NCBI GenBank assembly: GCA_964412195.1
Contig: CAYPNP010000005.1
Coordinates: forward strand, 175,478 to 239,477
Direction: 5' to 3'
Length of the DNA stretch: 64,000 bases
Source of the DNA: CAYPNP01 sp964412195
Lineage (GTDB): Bacteria > Acidobacteriota > JAAYUB01
The notes below the pieces were generated by a model. That model saw nothing but the letters and a program-made list of their open reading frames with translations. It had not been told where the DNA came from and ran no database searches. Positions 44,040-53,750 of the stretch are shown here, piece by piece; position 1 is the first letter of the stretch; every line of letters begins with the position of its first letter. Position numbers and translations under genes: made by a program.

Positions 44040-45401
44040 ATGGTTCCGGTGATCCGCCTGCATGAACTGGGTAAAAAGTACATGATCTACCGGCATCCGC
44101 TGGACCGGATCAAGGAGCGTCTCCTCCTCGGGCGCCGCTCGTACCACCAGGATTTGTGGGCGCTCCAGGACGTCCGCCTGGAGATCCAACCCGGAGAATC
44201 GGTCGGCTTCGTCGGAAGCAACGGCGCGGGAAAGAGCACGCTGCTGAAGCTCGTCTGCGGGATCAGCCGGCCGACGGTGGGGTCCATCGAGGTGCGGGGC
44301 CGGGTGTCGGCGCTCATGGAGCTGGGAGCAGGCTTCCACTATGAATTCACCGGCAGGGAGAACATTTTTATGAACTGCTCGATCCTGGGGATGACCCGCC
44401 CGGAGATTGAGCAGAAGCTGGACCGGATCATCGAGTTTTCCGAGCTCGGGGACTTCATCGACCGGCCCATCAAGATCTATTCCACCGGCATGTTCATGAG
44501 GCTGGGATTCTCCGTGGCCATCAACACTGATCCCGACATTCTGCTCGTGGACGAGATCCTGGCGGTGGGCGACGAGTACTTCCAGAGCAAATGCTACCGG
44601 AAAATCCAGGAATTCCGGGAGAAGGGCCGGACGGTCATCTTCGTCTCCCACGCCATCAACACGCTGCGGGGCCTGTGCCAGCGGGCCATCTGGCTGGACG
44701 GCGGGCGGATGATGGCCGACGGCCCCAGCGTGGAAGTGACGGACGCGTACCTCAACTTCCAGCGCCGAAGGATCGGCCGCCAACTGCAGCTTGAGCAAGG
44801 GGAGAAGGAAAACGCCGGCCCAGCCGGAGACACGGATTCGGTGGCCGGTTCGGTGCCAGAGTCCGATTCAGCCGACCGGTCGGGCCTCCCTCCAAGGATG
44901 GGGACCCGCGAGGCGGAAATCTACCGGGTTGAACTCCTCGACGGCGAGGGACAGGAACGCTCCATCTTCAACCATGGGGAAACCCTCGTCGTCCGGATGC
45001 ACTTCCGTTGCACCAGCCGCATTCCCGCGCCCAATCTCGGTGTTTCCATCTGGAGGAACGACAACGTCCTGTGTTACGGGTCCTCTTCGGCCAAGGACGG
45101 CACCAGCCTGCCCGAGCTGCCCCCGGAGGGCCGGCTGGATTTCGTCATCCCCAGCTGTCCCCTGCTGAGCGGCGATTACGAGGTGTCAGTGGCCATTTTC
45201 TGTCCGGACGACATCCACCCCTACGATTTCCACAACCGGCTGTACCGGTTCCAGGTGAGGACGCCGCGGCGGGACGAGGGCGTGGCCTACCTGCCCCACC
45301 GCTATCGTTACGCCCTGGACGGTGGCCGGACCATCGTGGAACGGGAGGCCAATCCAGCCGAACCCGAGCGGCTCCCGCCCGAATCCCGCCGCCGGACCTG
45401 A
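44040..45401 (+). CDS. Wzt-like polysaccharide ABC transporter ATPase with C-terminal carbohydrate-binding domain
   Basis: A 453-residue ATPase. The nucleotide-binding domain has Walker A GSNGAGKSTLLKL near residue 60 and a signature degenerate as usual in this family (YSTGMFMRLGFSVA near 150). Walker B is DILLVDEILAVGD. A linker near 245-280 leads to a C-terminal beta-domain (residues ~290-425; RVELLDGEGQERSIFNHGETLVVRMHF), the Wzt-type domain that recognises the capped O-antigen chain. It should power export of an O-antigen or capsule through a Wzm permease, but no ABC-2 permease gene is in the window. GAGAGGTCGGAAG precedes the ATG. Confidence 0.9.
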   Translation: MVPVIRLHELGKKYMIYRHPLDRIKERLLLGRRSYHQDLWALQDVRLEIQPGESVGFVGSNGAGKSTLLKLVCGISRPTVGSIEVRGRVSALMELGAGFHYEFTGRENIFMNCSILGMTRPEIEQKLDRIIEFSELGDFIDRPIKIYSTGMFMRLGFSVAINTDPDILLVDEILAVGDEYFQSKCYRKIQEFREKGRTVIFVSHAINTLRGLCQRAIWLDGGRMMADGPSVEVTDAYLNFQRRRIGRQLQLEQGEKENAGPAGDTDSVAGSVPESDSADRSGLPPRMGTREAEIYRVELLDGEGQERSIFNHGETLVVRMHFRCTSRIPAPNLGVSIWRNDNVLCYGSSSAKDGTSLPELPPEGRLDFVIPSCPLLSGDYEVSVAIFCPDDIHPYDFHNRLYRFQVRTPRRDEGVAYLPHRYRYALDGGRTIVEREANPAEPERLPPESRRRT

Positions 45402-45478
45402 AGCGATTTCCTCGCCGGGGATTGATTTATCGGCGGATTCCCACTACAATCCCCCCATCTCTCGGAAGGTCGGACGGC

Positions 45479-47050
45479 ATGCCCTTCATCGTACTGATCA
45501 ACGTCCACGGGAATCTCCCCGAAAAATCCCGTCCCGTGGTGGGGAACGGACTGCGTGCCCGGCAATTAGGCGATGCCCTCCGCTCCCACGGCGTGGAGGT
45601 CCGCTTCGCCAGCCACGAGTCCTTCTACCGGGACGTGCCGGCCCCTGACGGCCTCTCCACTTTTCAGGATGGGGCCGGCTTGCTCGACCTGATCCGCCGC
45701 CATTCCCCCTCCCTGCTGGTGTGCATCCAGGGCGAAGGCCTGGAACTTCTTCCGGAAAAAGGCGTGGAGGTCCCGGTCCTGGCGGACTGGATCGCCCCGC
45801 GCACCCTGGAGTTTGCCTACCAGGGACTGCCCCTGGAGCAATGGCTGCCCCGCCTGGTGGCCAATGTCCGGAAGGCGGATTACCACTCCTGCTGCACCGA
45901 GGCCCAGCGGGCCTACCTGTATTTCCTGCTGCAGCTGGCGGGAGTCCGCCCAAACTCCGAAGCGACCCTGGTGGTTCCGCTCTCGGCATCCACCGAATTT
46001 GAGGAACGCCCTCCCCGCCGGAACGGTCCCGTGTTTGTCTCCGGGGGAGTCAGCTGGCCGTGGATCCGGTCGGACCGGTTCCTGCGGCTTCTCCTGGAGG
46101 AGATGGAACGGGCCGGCAGGGGCTGCCTGGAGGTGTTCGGCGGACCCTACCCGTTTCGCACCGATTCGTCCGCCTACCGGCCGCTTTCGGAACTGCTCCC
46201 TTCTTCGCCCCGGCTGCGACTCCGCGGGATGCTGCCGTACGAGCAGTTGCTTCGGGAATACCGATCAGCCGACGTGGCGGTCAACCTTTTCGAAGAGAAT
46301 CCGGAGCGCCAGCTGGCGTTCTCCTTCCGCGAAATCGATTACCTGAAGAGCGGGCTGCCGCTCGTGTGTGCCGGCTTCTCCCACATCTCCCGCTATGTCC
46401 GGGAACATGGGGCCGGCTGGGTCGTGGACGACACCTCGGACGAATCCGTTCGCAAGGTCTACCGGGAGATCCTGGCGCTCCCGGCGGTCCCGGACGCTTC
46501 CGGAGATGCCGCCCGCGAAATCATCCGCCGCCATTTCGATCAGAACCGGACCATCGAGCCGGTCCTGCGGGTCCTGGCGCATCCGCAGAAACAGACCGGG
46601 GAAAACAGCCTGCTGCAGGCGGCCCTCCTCTGGGGGGAACACGGGCGGTCCGAACTGGAAAAGGTGAACGCGGAAATCCGCTCCCTGCGGTTGGAGTTGG
46701 CGGACCGGCAGCGCGATCTGGAGAACTACCGGCGGATGGAGCAGGAACTCAAGCAGAACCTTGCGGCGGCGGCGGCCACCGTCTCCGAACTGAGGTCCTA
46801 CATCGGCGCCAAGGAGGCCGATCTCTCCAACAGTCTGAAGCTCATTGCCGAAAAGGACGAGGCGCTGGGTTATCTGAAGGCCCGGCAACTGGCGGCGGAG
46901 AACGAGATTACAGCTCTAAAAGCGGAATCCGAGCGTCAGAACAAGGCGATGGAGGAAATTCTCTGTCAGAAAGTCGGTCTGGAAACGGCCCTGCACGACA
47001 TCCAATCCAAGTGGTTGTACCGCGTCTACAAGAAGGTCGCCGGAAAGTAA
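45479..47050 (+). CDS. Glycosyltransferase with C-terminal coiled coil
   Basis: A 523-residue protein. The N-terminal two-thirds resembles GT-B glycosyltransferases (VLINVHGNLPEKSRPVVGNGLRARQ at the start, SFREIDYLKSGLPLVCAGFSHISRY near residue 285). Residues ~390-505 form a long charged heptad-rich coiled coil (ELEKVNAEIRSLRLELADRQ and following). A short basic tail YRVYKKVAGK follows, seen in other polysaccharide-assembly proteins. It probably acts in O-antigen or capsule synthesis beside the Wzt-like ATPase. Donor and acceptor are unknown. GGAAGG precedes the ATG. Confidence 0.75.
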   Translation: MPFIVLINVHGNLPEKSRPVVGNGLRARQLGDALRSHGVEVRFASHESFYRDVPAPDGLSTFQDGAGLLDLIRRHSPSLLVCIQGEGLELLPEKGVEVPVLADWIAPRTLEFAYQGLPLEQWLPRLVANVRKADYHSCCTEAQRAYLYFLLQLAGVRPNSEATLVVPLSASTEFEERPPRRNGPVFVSGGVSWPWIRSDRFLRLLLEEMERAGRGCLEVFGGPYPFRTDSSAYRPLSELLPSSPRLRLRGMLPYEQLLREYRSADVAVNLFEENPERQLAFSFREIDYLKSGLPLVCAGFSHISRYVREHGAGWVVDDTSDESVRKVYREILALPAVPDASGDAAREIIRRHFDQNRTIEPVLRVLAHPQKQTGENSLLQAALLWGEHGRSELEKVNAEIRSLRLELADRQRDLENYRRMEQELKQNLAAAAATVSELRSYIGAKEADLSNSLKLIAEKDEALGYLKARQLAAENEITALKAESERQNKAMEEILCQKVGLETALHDIQSKWLYRVYKKVAGK

Positions 47051-47056
47051 CCGTTC

Positions 47057-48310
47057 ATGAGCCCCCCGCCCCTGCACATTGCCCTCATCTCGGAAGAATA
47101 CCCCCCGCTGACCGGTTGGGGCGGGATCGGCACTTACACCTACAACCTGGCCCGGGGATTCGCCGCGGCGGGCCATCGGGTGGAGGTCGTGGCGGGCGCG
47201 ACCGGCGCCGCCACCACCCGGGAGGAGGGCGGCCTGACCCTGCACCGCATCGGATTCGCCCCACCCTCTTCGCCGGGCAAGCGGGCGGCGTACCGGATCT
47301 TCCAGATGGCGACCCATCGGATGCCGGAACTGCGCCGACGGCTGGAGTTCGCGCGGGCCGCTGCCGGCCTGCTCCGCCGGATCCATCACAAGGATCCGTT
47401 CCATATTTATGAAACTGCGGAGTACGGCGGCAGCGGCTATTACCTGGCCCGGACCGCCCTTGTCCCGCTGGTGGTGAAAATCCACACCCCGACCCTGTTC
47501 AATTACCGCCTGAACGAACTCCCCGTCACCCGCGAGGTGCGCTGGTGCGACCGGTTCGAGCGAAGGCAAACCCGCCTCGCCTCCCTCCGCACCGCGCCCA
47601 GCCGAAAGATGGCCGAGCTGGCGGCGCCCTGGCTGGGGGACGGCCGGCCGGTCGAAGTGCTGCCCAACCCGATCGACGCCGAAGAGTTCCGGCCGGGCGG
47701 GACCGCCGCGGATGCCGGCTGCGGGTATCTCTTCTACACCGGCCGGCTCGAACGGCGCAAAGGCGTCCATCTGCTCCTCGAGGCATTCCGGGAGGTTCAC
47801 CGCCGCCATCCGGCGCTCCGGCTGGTCCTCGCCGGTCACGACACCCCCACCTTTCGCCGGGACGGCCAGGCGCTCCCTTTCCGCGAATATGCCCGATCCA
47901 CCGGTCTCCTGGAAGGTCTGGGCGAAGCCGTCATGTTCCTGGGGCGGATCGACCGCGACGCCCTGTTGCCTTGGTACCAGGGCAGCCTCGCGTGCGTCTT
48001 CCCCTCCGAGGGATTCGAGAACTTCCCTTACTCCTGCCTCGAAGCCATGGCCTGCGGCAAGGCCGTGGTGGTGACCGACGCGGGAGGCATGGCCGAGATG
48101 GTGGAGGACGGCCAGAGCGGTTTTTGCGTCCGCGCCGGATCGCCGGCCCCGCTCGCCCAAGCCTTGGACAGGCTGGCGGCCGATCCCGAGCTGTCGCACC
48201 GGATCGGCCTCGCTGCCCGGCAAAGGGTCCTGACGGAATACAGTCTTCCGGCCATCACCGGGCAGACCCTGCGGCGATATGAGGAGGTCCTGGCCGATGC
48301 CCGCCGCTGA
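47057..48310 (+). CDS. Family 4 glycosyltransferase
   Basis: A 417-residue GT-B glycosyltransferase. It opens IALISEEYPPLTGWGGIGTYTYNLA and has the donor-binding part with YLFYTGRLERRKGVHLLLEA near residue 226. The retaining-GT E-x7-E motif is FPSEGFENFPYSCLEAMACG near 317. It should transfer a sugar from an NDP donor in surface-polysaccharide assembly. It follows the previous gene by 6 bp and overlaps the next by 14 bp. Confidence 0.9.
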   Translation: MSPPPLHIALISEEYPPLTGWGGIGTYTYNLARGFAAAGHRVEVVAGATGAATTREEGGLTLHRIGFAPPSSPGKRAAYRIFQMATHRMPELRRRLEFARAAAGLLRRIHHKDPFHIYETAEYGGSGYYLARTALVPLVVKIHTPTLFNYRLNELPVTREVRWCDRFERRQTRLASLRTAPSRKMAELAAPWLGDGRPVEVLPNPIDAEEFRPGGTAADAGCGYLFYTGRLERRKGVHLLLEAFREVHRRHPALRLVLAGHDTPTFRRDGQALPFREYARSTGLLEGLGEAVMFLGRIDRDALLPWYQGSLACVFPSEGFENFPYSCLEAMACGKAVVVTDAGGMAEMVEDGQSGFCVRAGSPAPLAQALDRLAADPELSHRIGLAARQRVLTEYSLPAITGQTLRRYEEVLADARR

Positions 48311-49259
48311 GCGCCCGACCATCTCCATCCTGGTCTGCACCCGGAACCGGCCGGAGGACCTGCGGCGCTGCCTCGATTCCATTCTCGCCAACTCGTTCAC
48401 CGACTACGAACTCCTGGTGGTGGATCAGAGTGACGACGGGATCACCGCCGACTATTTGGGCGGCCTGACCGATCCGCGCCTGCGGTGGATGCCGACGGAG
48501 AGCCGGGGCCTGGCCCTGGCACGTAACATCGCCGTCCGCCACGCCCGGGCGGAACTGCTGGCATTCACCGACGACGATTGCATCTGCGACGCGGACTGGA
48601 TTGGCTCCATGGTCGGCGAGTTCGGCACCGATCCGAAGCCGGACGGCCTGTTCGGCCGCGTGCTCCCGTGGGGAGACCGCCTTTCGGAGGGGCTGTTCTG
48701 CCACTGCCTGATCGCCGATGAAACGGAGAGGACTGTCTCCGGTCCAGTGCCGCCGCACGATCACCTGGGCCACGGCAACAACATGGCCTTCCGCAAGGAC
48801 GTCTTCCGGAAGGTCGGCCTGTACAACCCGGCCATGGGGGCCGGAACCCGGCTGAAAAGCGGCGAGGACACCGACCTGACCTACCGGGCGCTGCGGGCGA
48901 ACCTGACGATGAAGTATTCACCCCGGCCGCTGGTGTACCACAACAATTGGAAGACCTTCCGGCAGGCCGACCGCCTCGACCTGGGCTACGTGCTGGGATT
49001 CGTCATGGTGTTCGGCAAGTTCGCCCTGGGCCAAGACCGGGTAGCCCGGCGCTGCCTCCGGGAGCGTCTGGGCGAGCTGCGTGACGACCTGGTCAGCTCA
49101 GCCCGGGGCGGCGAATGGCATCGTTTCGGCCGGATCTGGCTGAAGGTGGTGTACTACGCGGCGGGCTTCGCCCCCGCCCTCTACTTTCGGCTCAAGGGGG
49201 ACCTGCCGTGGCCGGCGGAGTGGGACCAGTCGCCTCCGGAACCGCCGCCGGTCCCGTAA
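48297..49259 (+). CDS. Family 2 glycosyltransferase
   Basis: A 320-residue GT-A enzyme. It begins TISILVCTRNRPEDLRRCLDSIL, has the metal-binding DDDC motif in LLAFTDDDCICDADW near residue 90 and a catalytic-side GEDTDLTYRALRA near 190. Its last ~60 residues include a possible membrane-associated helix (VVYYAAGFAPALYF). It completes the three-gene glycosyltransferase set. The ATG at 48297 has GGAGG upstream and lies inside the end of the GT4 gene. Confidence 0.9.
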   Translation: MPAAERPTISILVCTRNRPEDLRRCLDSILANSFTDYELLVVDQSDDGITADYLGGLTDPRLRWMPTESRGLALARNIAVRHARAELLAFTDDDCICDADWIGSMVGEFGTDPKPDGLFGRVLPWGDRLSEGLFCHCLIADETERTVSGPVPPHDHLGHGNNMAFRKDVFRKVGLYNPAMGAGTRLKSGEDTDLTYRALRANLTMKYSPRPLVYHNNWKTFRQADRLDLGYVLGFVMVFGKFALGQDRVARRCLRERLGELRDDLVSSARGGEWHRFGRIWLKVVYYAAGFAPALYFRLKGDLPWPAEWDQSPPEPPPVP

Positions 49260-49306
49260 AGTCACATCCAATCCCGTCATCGGTTGGGTCGAGAAAAGCC
49301 GGTCCG

Positions 49307-50302
49307 CTAGAAGTACTCGACGTGGACGGGCACCGGGATGAACGTCAGCAGGAAGATCACCAGCACCAGGATGGCGAGCCATCTCCGTCCGCGGCCGATG
49401 TCCGCCTCGTCGAAGAGCGTCGGCGGGTGACTCAGCTTCAGGAACAGCAGCACCAGGGCGAACACCAGATAGGTCGGCGTCGGCCAGGACCAGACGGTGA
49501 GCAGGATCAGGGCGGCGAACACCCCGATGGAAACCGCCCGGTGCCCCCGCCGGCCCAGCACGGCGTACACGATGTGCCCTCCGTCCAGCTGGCCGATGGG
49601 CAAGAGGTTCAGACTGGTGGCCAGGAAACCGAACCAGGCGGCCCATCCGAGGGGGTGGAGCGCAATGGAATCCGCCGGGATGTCAGGGAAGAATATGTGC
49701 CAGCCCACCATCATCAGCAAGGAATCTCCGAAATAAATTACCTCTCCTTCCGGAGTGTAGGCGCTGGTCGTACTGAGCTTCAGCCCCAACAGGAAAACCG
49801 GGATCGCTGCCGCCATCCCGCAGAGCGGCCCCATGATTCCCACGTCGAACAATTCCTTCCGGTTCCGGAACATGGCCTTGATCTTGATGAAGGCGCCGAG
49901 TGTCCCGAAGCTCTGGAGGATCCCTGGAAAGGATGGAAACGGGATCGGGATCGGCGGCGTCGAATAGAGCCCATATTGGCGGCAGGTGAGAAAATGCCCG
50001 AGTTCATGGCAGAGGAGGATGAACAGCAGGGCGACGGCGAACGGGATGCCGCGCAATATGATCAGGGGGTTCACAAGCAGCTCGGCGGGAAAATCCACCT
50101 GTCCCGTGGCGGCCAGCCGGTACTGAAGGTCCCACCCGTACCCCGCCAGAGTGCAAGTGGCGAAGGTCACGGCCAGCAGGAGGAAAGACAGGATGATATT
50201 CTTGCGTTCAAGGTGGAAATAGGAGGGTGGTTTGGGAAACTGGCGATCCGGGGCGAAGGGCGCTCCCGGATGACCACCGGGCTCGAACTCGGGATGGTCC
50301 AA
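49307..50302 (-). CDS. Site-2 protease family (M50) membrane metalloprotease
   Basis: A 331-residue polytopic protein. The zinc-binding HELGH is in LLCHELGHFLTCRQYG near residue 99, and the second metal motif is LNLLPIGQLDGGHIVYAVLG near 232. About seven hydrophobic segments are present. It probably cleaves a transmembrane or membrane-tethered regulatory protein within the bilayer; the substrate is unknown. The likely start is a TTG at 50302 with AAGGA five bases upstream, just 8 bp after the HU stop codon, which suggests co-transcription with HU. Confidence 0.87.
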   Translation of the reverse strand: MDHPEFEPGGHPGAPFAPDRQFPKPPSYFHLERKNIILSFLLLAVTFATCTLAGYGWDLQYRLAATGQVDFPAELLVNPLIILRGIPFAVALLFILLCHELGHFLTCRQYGLYSTPPIPIPFPSFPGILQSFGTLGAFIKIKAMFRNRKELFDVGIMGPLCGMAAAIPVFLLGLKLSTTSAYTPEGEVIYFGDSLLMMVGWHIFFPDIPADSIALHPLGWAAWFGFLATSLNLLPIGQLDGGHIVYAVLGRRGHRAVSIGVFAALILLTVWSWPTPTYLVFALVLLFLKLSHPPTLFDEADIGRGRRWLAILVLVIFLLTFIPVPVHVEYF

Positions 50303-50310
50303 CGGAGTCC

Positions 50311-50586
50311 TTACTCGATGAATTCGGAGGTCAGATTCTTGCCGGGCTTGAACCGGACGGTCTTGCCGGTGGGAATCTGGACTTCTTGGCCGGTCTTCGG
50401 GTTGCGGCCGATGCCCGTCTTGCGGTTCTTCACGACCAGCACGCCGAATCCGCGCAGCTCGATGCGCTCCCCTTCCTGCAAAGCGTCCTTCATGGCGTCG
50501 AAGAAGGAGACCACAACTTCCGCAGCCTTCACTTTGGTGATGCCCAGCCGGTCGGCGACGCGCTGAATAATATCTTGCTTGATCAC
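50311..50586 (-). CDS. HU/IHF-family DNA-binding protein
   Basis: A 91-residue nucleoid protein with the HU fold: KQDIIQRVADRLGITKVKAAEVV, then ERIELRGFGVLVVKNRKTGIGRNPKTG (DNA-binding arms) and PTGKTVRFKPGKNL. It bends DNA as a homo- or heterodimer. The start is GTG at 50586, chosen because GGAGG lies eight bases upstream and the family N-terminus begins there; the open frame extends to 50643 through non-family sequence. Confidence 0.92.
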   Translation of the reverse strand: MIKQDIIQRVADRLGITKVKAAEVVVSFFDAMKDALQEGERIELRGFGVLVVKNRKTGIGRNPKTGQEVQIPTGKTVRFKPGKNLTSEFIE

Positions 50587-50688
50587 AGTGAAGACCTCCA
50601 AGTTATTAGTTTTGATGAATAAAAGCTGACCTATCATTAGCACAAGCGCAAAATCAAAATCAACAGGAAAATGTGAAATCTTTTCATC

Positions 50689-50717
50689 TTGAATTATTTA
50701 CGGGGGAATGCTACACT
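50689..50717 (+). promoter_or_regulatory. Candidate promoter of the leuS operon
   Basis: TTGAAT, 17-bp spacer, TACACT (four of six matches each). Transcription would begin near 50724, about 29 bases upstream of the leuS ATG, and cover leuS-lptE-holA. Confidence 0.5.
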
Positions 50718-50752
50718 CGCTCCCTTTATGCCCACCGTCCACGGAGTCTGAA

Positions 50753-53227
50753 ATGGCCGACATCTACCCCTTCCAGCAGATCGAGGAACGCTGGCGGAAA
50801 GCTTGGCAGGACACGAACATCCAGCTCTCGAAGGAAATCCCCGGGGAGAAGAAATACTACGTCCTGGAGATGCTCCCCTACCCCTCCGGCCGCTTGCACA
50901 TGGGCCACGTGCGCAACTACAGCATTGGCGACGCCATCGCCCGCTACAAGAAGATGTGCGGCTTCAACATCCTGCACCCGATCGGCTGGGACGCCTTTGG
51001 ACTGCCCGCCGAGAACGCCGCCATCAAGAACCGAATCCACCCGGCCAACTGGACCCTGGATAACATCGCCTTCATGAAGAAGCAGATGCAGCGCCTGGGA
51101 TTCCACTACGACTGGTCCCGGGAGGTCACCACCTGCCTGCCGGAATACTACCGCTGGAACCAGTGGTTCTTCCTGCAGATGTATGAGCGGGGTTTGGTCT
51201 ACAAGAAGTACGGCAGCGTCAACTGGTGCAACGTGTGCCAGACCGTGCTGGCCAACGAACAGGTCATCAACGGCGTCTGCTGGCGAGACGACAGCCCCAT
51301 CGTCCAGAAGAAATTGGAGCAGTGGTTCATCCGGATCACCGGCTACGCCGAGGAGCTGCTCCGGGAGATCGACAACCTGCCGGAGTGGCCGGACCGGGTC
51401 AAGATCATGCAGCGCAACTGGCTGGGGAAGTCCCGCGGCGCGAACGTCCTCTTCCCCATTCAGGGGATGGACAAGCGGATCGAGATATTCACCACCCGGA
51501 TCGACACCATCTATGGAGCCAACGCCATCATCCTCTCGCCCGAGCATCCCCTGGTCGATCCCCTGCTGGCCGGTCATCCCGAAGACGGGACACTCCGGGA
51601 GGCGATCCAGGAGATCATCCGCAAGACCAAGAGCGACCGGTCCTTCGCGGACACGACCAAGGAAGGGCTCTTCCTCGGCCGGCACGCGGTGAACCCCTTC
51701 AACGGCGAACTGCTGCCGATCTGGATCGCCAACTTCATCCTGATGGAGTACGGCACCGGCGCCATCATGGCGGTGCCCGGCCACGACGCCCGCGACCGGG
51801 AATTCTCGCTGAAGTACCACCTGCCCATCCGGCCGGTGATCCGCCCGGCGGAGGGTGAGGCCAACGAGGACGAACTGTTCGAGGACTACGGCATCCTGAT
51901 GAATTCCGGCCCCTACGATGGCCTCTCCTCCGAGGACGCCATGGAGAGGATGGCCCGCCACGCCGAGGAGAACGGTTTCGGCAAGGCCACGACCACCTTC
52001 AAGATGCGCGACTGGGGCGTGTCCCGCCAGAGGTACTGGGGCACGCCCATCCCGATTGTCTATTGCGACGGCTGCGGCATGGTGCCGGTACCTTACGACC
52101 AGCTGCCGGTACTGCTCCCGCCGATGGAGAAGATCGACTACCACGGCGGCTCGCCGCTGACCAACATCCCGGAGTTCGTGCACACCCGGTGTCCGCGCTG
52201 CGGCGGAGCTGCCCGGCGCGATACCGACACGATGGACACCTTCGTCGACTCCACGTGGTATTTCCTCCGCTACACGGATGCGAAGTTGGACGACCGGCCG
52301 GTGGACAGCGCCAAGATCGGCTACTGGTTCCCGGTGGACATTTACATCGGCGGGATCGAGCACGCCGTGGGCCACCTCATCTTCATGCGCTTCTGGTGGA
52401 AAATGATGCGCGACATCGGGCTGGTCTCAGGCGCCGAGCCGGTCAAGCGCCTGCTCACCCAGGGGATGGTGATCAAGGACGGGGCCAAGATGAGCAAGTC
52501 CCTGGGCAACATCGTCGACCCCGACGCCCTGATCGAGACATACGGCGCGGACACCATCCGGCTCTTCATCCTGTTCGCCTCCCCGCCGGAGAAGGACCTC
52601 GACTGGAGCGACCAGGGGATCGAGGGCTGTTTCCGGTTCCTGAACCGGGTGTGGCGCCTCGTGGAGAAGCACCCCTGGCTGAAGGATCCGGTCTCCGCGG
52701 AACCACCCGCTGAGACGACGGACCGGCAGCGCCAGATGCTCCAGAAGGCTCACCAGACGATCCAGAAGGTGTCCAGCGACATCGAGGAGCGCCTCCAGTT
52801 CAACACCGCCATCGCCGCCTGCATGGAACTGACCAACGAACTCTATGCCGCCGACAATGCCGGCCTGGAAGGCGACGGGGACCGGATCGCGTTCAAGTTC
52901 AGCCTTGAATCGCTCGTGCGGCTGCTCTCCCCCTTCGCCCCGCACATCGCGGAAGAAATCTGGAACCGGCTGGGGCACGAGCGCATGGTGATCGAAAGCA
53001 ATTGGCCGGTGGCGGATCCCCGCTTCCTGGCGGCCGAGACCATCGAAATCCCGGTGATGGTGAACGGCAAGCTGCGTGCCCGCTTCGAGATCCCGTTGGA
53101 TGCCGCCGAGGAGGCCGTGAAATCCATCGTGCTCGCTCTCCCCAAGGTCCGGGAATTGCTGGAGCAGAAGCAGTTGAGAAAGTACTTTTATGTGAAGAAT
53201 AAAATCGTGAATCTAGTGATCCAATGA
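50753..53227 (+). CDS. leuS: Leucyl-tRNA synthetase
   Basis: An 824-residue class Ia aminoacyl-tRNA synthetase. The HIGH-equivalent is PSGRLHMGHVRNYSIGD near residue 44. The editing (CP1) domain includes FTTRIDTIYGANAIILSPEHP near 248 and GTGAIMAVPGHDARD near 340. The KMSKS loop is KMSKSLGNIVDPD near 579. The C-terminal anticodon-binding domain is complete and ends KNKIVNLVIQ. Length is normal for bacterial LeuRS. The start has GGAG ten bases upstream. It overlaps lptE by four bases. Confidence 0.97.
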   Translation: MADIYPFQQIEERWRKAWQDTNIQLSKEIPGEKKYYVLEMLPYPSGRLHMGHVRNYSIGDAIARYKKMCGFNILHPIGWDAFGLPAENAAIKNRIHPANWTLDNIAFMKKQMQRLGFHYDWSREVTTCLPEYYRWNQWFFLQMYERGLVYKKYGSVNWCNVCQTVLANEQVINGVCWRDDSPIVQKKLEQWFIRITGYAEELLREIDNLPEWPDRVKIMQRNWLGKSRGANVLFPIQGMDKRIEIFTTRIDTIYGANAIILSPEHPLVDPLLAGHPEDGTLREAIQEIIRKTKSDRSFADTTKEGLFLGRHAVNPFNGELLPIWIANFILMEYGTGAIMAVPGHDARDREFSLKYHLPIRPVIRPAEGEANEDELFEDYGILMNSGPYDGLSSEDAMERMARHAEENGFGKATTTFKMRDWGVSRQRYWGTPIPIVYCDGCGMVPVPYDQLPVLLPPMEKIDYHGGSPLTNIPEFVHTRCPRCGGAARRDTDTMDTFVDSTWYFLRYTDAKLDDRPVDSAKIGYWFPVDIYIGGIEHAVGHLIFMRFWWKMMRDIGLVSGAEPVKRLLTQGMVIKDGAKMSKSLGNIVDPDALIETYGADTIRLFILFASPPEKDLDWSDQGIEGCFRFLNRVWRLVEKHPWLKDPVSAEPPAETTDRQRQMLQKAHQTIQKVSSDIEERLQFNTAIAACMELTNELYAADNAGLEGDGDRIAFKFSLESLVRLLSPFAPHIAEEIWNRLGHERMVIESNWPVADPRFLAAETIEIPVMVNGKLRARFEIPLDAAEEAVKSIVLALPKVRELLEQKQLRKYFYVKNKIVNLVIQ

Positions 53228-53745
53228 GAACAACACTCGGCTCCCTCATCGCGCTATCCGCCTTCCTCCTGGCCGGCAGTTGCGGCTATAAGGTCTCCGG
53301 GCGCTACAATGGCCTGCCCGAGAACATCCGCACCATCGCCGTCCCGGTGTTCGACAACCGGACGCCCAAATTCGAACTGGAGCAGGTTCTGACGGCGGCG
53401 GTCAAGCGGGAACTGGCCGAGAGATCGAACCGGCAGGTCACGTCCGACAAGGAAACCGCCGACGCCGTGCTGACCGGGACCATCCTCTCCTATTCCACCA
53501 CGCCCATCGGCATCAAGAGCGAGAACGTGGGCACCTCCTTCTCGGTCATGTTGGTCGTCGACGTCTCTTTCTACGAGCGGAAAACCGGCAAGGTGATCTA
53601 CGCCAATCCCCAGTTCGTGATCCGGGAAGAGTACACCCTGAGCAACCAGACCAAAGACTTCTACCTGGAGGAGGGGCCGGCCATCGAGCGGGCGTCCCGC
53701 AGCTTCGCCGCCAGCCTCGTGCCGACCATCCTCGAATCCTTCTGA
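53224..53745 (+). CDS. lptE: LptE-like LPS-assembly lipoprotein
   Basis: A 173-residue protein with a lipoprotein signal (FLLAGSCGYKVSG; lipobox LAGS-C20). An LptE-type domain follows: TIAVPVFDNRTPKFELEQVLTAAVKRELAERS, then DAVLTGTILSY and the aromatic beta-strands. It would plug and assemble the LptD outer-membrane translocon. Its position between leuS and holA matches the conserved leuS-lptE-holA order known in proteobacteria. It pairs functionally with the LptFG fusion upstream. Confidence 0.87.
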   Translation: MRTTLGSLIALSAFLLAGSCGYKVSGRYNGLPENIRTIAVPVFDNRTPKFELEQVLTAAVKRELAERSNRQVTSDKETADAVLTGTILSYSTTPIGIKSENVGTSFSVMLVVDVSFYERKTGKVIYANPQFVIREEYTLSNQTKDFYLEEGPAIERASRSFAASLVPTILESF

Positions 53746-53750
53746 TCGCC

